Positions 6,586 through 9,769 of a stretch of 9,769 nucleotides of DNA are shown piece after piece. Below the pieces are notes generated by a model. It did no database searches. It was not told the DNA's origin and worked only from the letters and a program-made list of their open reading frames with translations. The DNA comes from Bacteroidota bacterium (lineage in GTDB: Bacteria > Bacteroidota > Bacteroidia > Cytophagales > Cyclobacteriaceae): positions 1 to 9,769 of the forward strand of contig JAEZDW010000226.1 in NCBI GenBank assembly GCA_023417955.1. Direction: 5' to 3'. The translations under genes were made by a program, and so were the position numbers. Position 1 is the first letter of the stretch, and every line of letters begins with the position of its first letter.

Positions 6586-7389
6586 ATGTTCGTGAAATCT
6601 TTTTTGAAGCGCTATCCGGGTATTGACCTGAGTGTATTACCAATCCTTCTGTCAGTTGTGTTTCTGTTTTCATGTTCCTCACGTGAGAATGATGGTGCCG
6701 ATGAGCAAATCCGTATGCCAGCTCCGGTTGAATCGGGTGATACCATTAATTCCGTCGATGGAAGGGTACCATTGAAAGATTTGGCATCGTATCCGCAAAA
6801 AGTTGTTTTGACCGGCTTAAAGGAACGTCGCCTTGTTACTGTTTACAAACAGATAAAAAAGGAGAAAGGTCGCAATGAATCCTACTCCGGTTATTACTAC
6901 TATGACGACGATGGATACGACTATGTACAACACTTCATGCCCGGCATTGATCTCATTTATGGATATAATCTCATTAACATAGCTTACAGCGACCTGAAAA
7001 ACGAACAGCCAACATTTCTGTTTAACCATCCCGTGCTGGTGAAGTCACTTTACTATCCTTCATTTCTACAGGATTCAATTAACAAAAAGCCTGTTACTCG
7101 CGACTATTATCTCGTTTCAGTTTACGATGAAGATACGAATACCGACACGCTGATTAACAAACTTGACTTAAGACGGTTCTATCACTTCAATGCTTCCTGT
7201 ACCTCAAAAACAAAGCTTATACCCGACGACTACTCGGTTGTGCGATCACAGTATGACCAGGGCAACGACGTGATGTATATTTATGCAAGGCATGATGCCA
7301 ACGGAAACGGGAAGAGCGAACCGACCGAACCGCTTCATATTTTCTGGATTGATCTGGGTTCACCCGCCGCTGCAAAACGACTATATTAG
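6586..7389 (+). CDS. lipoprotein with Tyr/Asp-rich segment and EF-hand-like loop, 267 aa, function unknown
   Basis: A lipoprotein signal is clear: hydrophobic VLPILLSVVFLFS, then C30 followed by SSREND. Acidic residues after Cys favour outer-membrane or surface retention in this phylum (inference). The mature part has a low-complexity linker (about 35-60), a Tyr/Asp-rich stretch SGYYYYDDDGYDYV (101-114), and a beta-rich body. Near the C-terminus DANGNGKSEPTE (237-248) fits an EF-hand-type calcium loop (Asp-1, Asn-3, Asn-5, Gly-6, Glu-9, Glu-12), followed by PLHIFWIDL. I recognise no named family, though the tail has the look of conserved Bacteroidota lipoproteins. The SDR gene begins 4 bases after the stop, so the two are probably one transcript. 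Confidence 0.8.
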   Translation: MFVKSFLKRYPGIDLSVLPILLSVVFLFSCSSRENDGADEQIRMPAPVESGDTINSVDGRVPLKDLASYPQKVVLTGLKERRLVTVYKQIKKEKGRNESYSGYYYYDDDGYDYVQHFMPGIDLIYGYNLINIAYSDLKNEQPTFLFNHPVLVKSLYYPSFLQDSINKKPVTRDYYLVSVYDEDTNTDTLINKLDLRRFYHFNASCTSKTKLIPDDYSVVRSQYDQGNDVMYIYARHDANGNGKSEPTEPLHIFWIDLGSPAAAKRLY

Positions 7390-7393
7390 CAGG

Positions 7394-8092
7394 ATGACTC
7401 AAAAAAGTATGCGCGTTGTTATTACCGGAGCAACCGGTAACCTTGGATCGGCGGTAATGTCTCGTTTCCTTGATGATGGTCATCAGGTGTCCGCAATCGT
7501 CTCGCCCGGAAAAGGGGCTGCCCTCGGTTCGCATGAGCGGCTTGATGTCTGGGAGGCGGATCTTGCGAAGGAATCCGACACCAATGAGGTGGTTGCAAAG
7601 ATTATCAACCGTCACACCACCATCGACGTGGCGCTGCTCATAGCAGGTGGATATTCGGGCGGATCGCTTTCCGGCACCAACGATGAAAAGATTGACAAGA
7701 TGATTACGCTGAACTTCAAAACCGCGTATCACATTGCACGACCGATATTTGAACAAATGAAAGCCAGCGGTTCAGGTCGTATTGTTCTTGTCGGTTCACG
7801 TTCAGCACTTACACCGGCCGAAGGCAAACACAGCGTTGCCTATGCACTGAGCAAATCGCTGCTCTTTAACCTTGCTGATATACTGAATGCCGAGGGTGCA
7901 TCTTCCGGAGTTGTCACTTCGGTGATTGTTCCGTCTACGATTGATACGCCTCAAAACAGATCGGCGATGCCTAATGCGGATTTCAGCAAATGGGTGTCCG
8001 TTGAAGATATTGCAGCAGGAATTGCCTTTCTATGTTCAGCAGGAGCGTCACCGCTACGCAATCCCGTGTTCAAAATGTACGGCGACTCCTAA
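7394..8092 (+). CDS. short-chain dehydrogenase/reductase (SDR), 232 aa
   Basis: A classical SDR Rossmann enzyme, cytoplasmic, using NAD(P)H to reduce or oxidise a small substrate. The cofactor motif TGATGNLG is at 11-18. The usual NNAG position reads LLIAGGYSGG (81-90). The catalytic set is N107 (TLNFKTAYH), S135 or S137 (VLVGSRSALTP) and Y150/K154 (YALSK). The segment VIVPSTIDTPQNR (178-189) is the family's Pro-x-x-[IV]-x-T-x-x loop, and the C-terminus VSVEDIAAGIAFLCS matches SDR ends. Length is normal. The ATG at 7394 is chosen because the motif-bearing strand follows at once; an in-frame ATG at 7409 is also possible. The frame is open further upstream, but there it overlaps the lipoprotein gene. 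Substrate unknown; the near-contiguity with the lipoprotein suggests co-expression. Confidence 0.93.
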   Translation: MTQKSMRVVITGATGNLGSAVMSRFLDDGHQVSAIVSPGKGAALGSHERLDVWEADLAKESDTNEVVAKIINRHTTIDVALLIAGGYSGGSLSGTNDEKIDKMITLNFKTAYHIARPIFEQMKASGSGRIVLVGSRSALTPAEGKHSVAYALSKSLLFNLADILNAEGASSGVVTSVIVPSTIDTPQNRSAMPNADFSKWVSVEDIAAGIAFLCSAGASPLRNPVFKMYGDS

Positions 8093-8129
8093 TGCGCAGG
8101 GTCAAAATCCTGTAAGTGCTAAAACTAAA

Positions 8130-8162
8130 GGCCGCCTGGAATCATCCCGGATAAAAACGGCC
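8130..8162 (+). promoter_or_regulatory. hairpin directly ahead of the ompH/skp-like start codon
   Basis: Arms GGCCG (8130-8134) and CGGCC (8158-8162) enclose a second stem, CCtGGA (8135-8140) with TCCcGG (8145-8150), and an A-rich bulge. The outer stem ends three bases before the ATG at 8166, so folding could limit ribosome access. No T-run follows, so it is not a terminator for the SDR gene. Confidence 0.3.
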
Positions 8163-8165
8163 ATT

Positions 8166-8714
8166 ATGAAGAGTTTGCTTTTCGTTGTGCTGCTATTACC
8201 GGCAGCCAACACATTTGCACAGGCGTCGCAAAAGATCGCCCACGCTGATTGGGAGCTAATAGTTTCTGAGCTACCCGAATACAAGACCGTTGAGCTGGAA
8301 ATAGGATCATTTGAAACGCAACTGCAAAATCAACTTGCGCTGCGAACCCGGGAACTTGAAGAAAAGTTTGAAGCATATAAGAATCTCCCGGCAGGCACGG
8401 CAGAGCCAATTCGTCGTGACAAGGAAGTCGAACTGGCTTCCTTGCGGGATAATTATCAAAATTTCCGGCAGGACGCTCAGGCGTCCATTCAAAGAAAACA
8501 TCAGGAACTCGTAACGCCGTTATTGGAAAAAGTTTCGCAGGCAATTGAGACTGTCGCGCGTGAGGAGGGCTATGCATACGTTGCGAATCAGAACGTCATA
8601 GGCGGAGGACAGTTACTACTGTTTGCAGATGAGCGGTTTGACATCTCAGCCCTTGTTTTGAAAAAGCTGGGCGTCATCTATCAGGCAAACACGGAGCGAC
8701 ATACCGACAAATAA
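8166..8714 (+). CDS. OmpH/Skp-like periplasmic chaperone, 182 aa
   Basis: Skp/OmpH proteins are trimeric periplasmic holdases that carry unfolded outer-membrane proteins. Residues 1-18 are a signal peptide (MKSLLFVVLLLPAANTFA, cleavage before QAS). The mature start HADWELIVSELPEYKTVE (26-43) is the family's 'yv...il..lPEy' N-terminal strand-helix. A long charged coiled coil runs from about 45 to 115 (LALRTRELEEKFEAYKNLPA, then RDKEVELASLRDNYQNFRQD). The C-terminal part has the usual LLEKVSQAIETVAREEGYAYV (119-139) and DISALVLKKLG (159-169). The ATG at 8166 is chosen because the signal peptide begins there; upstream codons in this frame overlap the SDR gene. It follows the SDR stop by 73 bases. 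It is probably an accessory copy, since bamA and lpxD neighbours are absent (inference). Confidence 0.9.
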   Translation: MKSLLFVVLLLPAANTFAQASQKIAHADWELIVSELPEYKTVELEIGSFETQLQNQLALRTRELEEKFEAYKNLPAGTAEPIRRDKEVELASLRDNYQNFRQDAQASIQRKHQELVTPLLEKVSQAIETVAREEGYAYVANQNVIGGGQLLLFADERFDISALVLKKLGVIYQANTERHTDK

Positions 8715-8796
8715 CGTGAAGAAACTCCGTTAGCAGTGGGGAGCAGGTGAAAAAAAGGGAAATATCATGTACGGATGATGCTAACGCACCCGTGTT

Positions 8797-8954
8797 TTGA
8801 TTCTGGTATTCTTTTTTTATCCCGAGGTGTGAATCAAGATGTTGGGAGATCTTCGGGCTGGCCCGATACGGCGCTGCCCGCGAGATCAGAGTTGGTGTGT
8901 TTAGTTTGGTTAAGACAGTCCTGTCTTGCGTTAGCGTGGACAGGACTTTTTTTT
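8797..8954 (+). ncRNA. candidate structured RNA: 5' leader of the AI-2E gene or independent small RNA
   Basis: The 296 bases between the chaperone stop and the AI-2E gene hold several strong pairings. These are TTGATTC (8797-8803) with GAATCAA (8831-8837); GATCTTCGGGC (8848-8858) with GCCCG-c-GAGATC (8876-8887), an 11-bp stem with one bulge and one G-U; and the terminator described separately. Two stems followed by a terminator that can be blocked by a competing short hairpin is the layout of a cis-acting leader, but no known riboswitch motif is recognisable. It could equally be the chaperone mRNA's 3' end or a small RNA. No confident promoter is visible. Confidence 0.35.
8917..8954 (+). terminator. 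rho-independent terminator
   Basis: A perfect 9-bp stem, AGTCCTGTC (8917-8925) and GACAGGACT (8939-8947), has a 13-base loop and runs directly into eight T (8947-8954). It works in the plus direction only, since no T-run follows on the other strand. It ends transcription coming from the chaperone operon or the intervening RNA, 56 bases ahead of the AI-2E gene start. Confidence 0.85.
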
Positions 8955-9010
8955 GTTGTACCCACCGGACGGCATAGCTTTTTAACCGGACTCTGATACC
9001 AGATATTCTC

Positions 9011-9769
9011 ATGTCACTCGATATCCTAAAAAGGACAGCGCTTATCCTTCTAATCCTCGTTCTGGGTGTAATTGTACTGCACTTTGGAAAGAGTCTCCTG
9101 GTTCCGCTTGTATTCGGTGCTTTGTTGTCAACATTACTCTACCCGTTTGTCCGGTGGCTGATGAGAAAGGGGATTAACAAAGCGATAGCTATTCTCTTCT
9201 CGCTTCTGCTATTACTGAGTTTTTTCGCCGGGCTTTTTCTCTTGTTGGGATGGCAGATTTCCGATCTCTCCGAAGATACTTCACAGATTGAACAACAACT
9301 TACAGAGCGTTATCAGCAGGCGCGCGATTATGTCGCCCAAACGTTTGGCATCTCAAAGGAAAAACAGGATGAGATGCTCAAGGAACAACAAAGCTCTTCG
9401 TCGGGTAAGGTCGGTGGATTTGTAACAGGGTTTCTTTCAGGTGTTGGTGGATTCATTACGGATGCGATTCTCACATTGGTTTACATTTTCCTTTTCCTAT
9501 ACTTAAAGGAGCATATAAAGCGATTTTTTATCCGGATTGCACCACAGGGAGAAAAAGATACGGCAGAGGAAATTGTTCAACGATGTGGCCGGGTAACGCA
9601 AAAATACCTTACAGGTCTGGCGATAATGATCGTCATGTTGTGGGTGATGTATGGTATTGGTTTCTCGATCGCAGGGGTGAAGAACCCGATCTTTTTTGCT
9701 ATACTTTGTGGCCTGCTCGAGATCATTCCCTTCATAGGAAATATAACTGGTACAACGGTCACGGTGCTG
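9011..9769 (+). CDS. AI-2E family transporter (UPF0118/PerM-like), 5' part, 253 codons
   Basis: The frame is open from ATG at 9011 to the window end without a stop, so the gene is cut off; family members are usually about 350 residues. Hydrophobic segments lie at about 9-24, 28-48, 58-82, 147-166, 198-221 and 224-252. Between the third and fourth is a polar helical region (SEDTSQIEQQLTERYQQARD). The opening LVPLVFGALLSTLLYPFVRWL and the GVKNPIFFAILCGLLEIIPF / IGNITG stretch (222-247) are hallmarks of this family. The name comes from E. coli TqsA, linked to autoinducer-2 export, but other members act in cation/proton exchange or remain unknown, so the substrate cannot be assigned here. The gene stands behind a terminator and possible leader RNA. 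Confidence 0.9.
   Translation, partial: MSLDILKRTALILLILVLGVIVLHFGKSLLVPLVFGALLSTLLYPFVRWLMRKGINKAIAILFSLLLLLSFFAGLFLLLGWQISDLSEDTSQIEQQLTERYQQARDYVAQTFGISKEKQDEMLKEQQSSSSGKVGGFVTGFLSGVGGFITDAILTLVYIFLFLYLKEHIKRFFIRIAPQGEKDTAEEIVQRCGRVTQKYLTGLAIMIVMLWVMYGIGFSIAGVKNPIFFAILCGLLEIIPFIGNITGTTVTVL

Noticed and set aside
7283..7393. Upstream extension of the SDR gene to an earlier ATG
   Set aside because: It would overlap the lipoprotein gene by over 100 bases and adds no SDR sequence; the Rossmann motif follows directly after the ATG at 7394.
7217..7756. Minus-strand open frame of 179 codons
   Set aside because: It is antisense to the end of the lipoprotein gene and the first half of the SDR gene, both strongly supported; its product looks like reverse-frame noise.
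7926..8165. Upstream extension of the chaperone reading frame
   Set aside because: It overlaps the SDR gene out of frame and would bury the signal peptide that begins at 8166.
8674..9012. Minus-strand open frame of 112 codons in the chaperone to AI-2E gap
   Set aside because: It runs through the terminator and stems, its product has no recognisable pattern, and it overlaps the chaperone end.
1717..9769. An autoinducer-2 system made of the LsrG-like gene and the AI-2E gene
   Set aside because: The genes are 7 kb apart on opposite strands, neither family is specific for AI-2, and no LsrK, LsrF, LsrR or LuxS is present.

Overview
The window reads as a chromosomal stretch from a free-living member of the Bacteroidota, possibly of the Cytophagales/Chitinophagales type. 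The lineage call is inference. It rests on several family-specific sequences: an OmpH/Skp-like periplasmic chaperone with a short signal peptide, two Cys-anchored lipoproteins, a single-domain response regulator, a secreted multidomain esterase whose signal peptide ends in SAQ, a 'YHVATTLDNFIAH'-type dihydrofolate reductase remnant, and the general absence of convincing Shine-Dalgarno sites. I see no tRNA, rRNA, CRISPR array, insertion sequence or phage gene.

Left part (about 1-6472): every gene reads on the minus strand. In transcription order, from right to left, these are: a deletion-scarred RibD_C/dihydrofolate-reductase pseudogene; a secreted CE1/PHB-depolymerase-like esterase carrying Ig-like modules and a C-terminal module; a GNAT acetyltransferase; an 86-residue hypothetical protein; a CheY-like receiver whose phospho-acceptor Asp is Glu; a DUF4142 lipoprotein; an LsrG/ABM-family protein overlapping by 4 bases the start of an iron-type alcohol dehydrogenase; and a doubtful small exported peptide. 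Only the LsrG-like/alcohol dehydrogenase pair is clearly translationally coupled. The others are separated by 43 to 404 bases and may be independent units.

Right part (6586 to the end): genes read on the plus strand, divergent from the left block across a 113-base region. A tyrosine-rich lipoprotein with an EF-hand-like loop is followed 4 bases later by an SDR oxidoreductase, then by an OmpH/Skp chaperone. About 300 non-coding bases follow, holding several inverted repeats and a clear rho-independent terminator. An AI-2E family membrane protein then runs off the window end.

The content is mostly ordinary housekeeping and accessory genes, and I do not see a convincing new multi-gene system. 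The points most worth a second look are the Glu-substituted receiver, the structured RNA-like region with a two-way terminator arm ahead of the AI-2E gene, the internal deletion in the DHFR-family gene, and the coupled LsrG-like/Fe-ADH pair.
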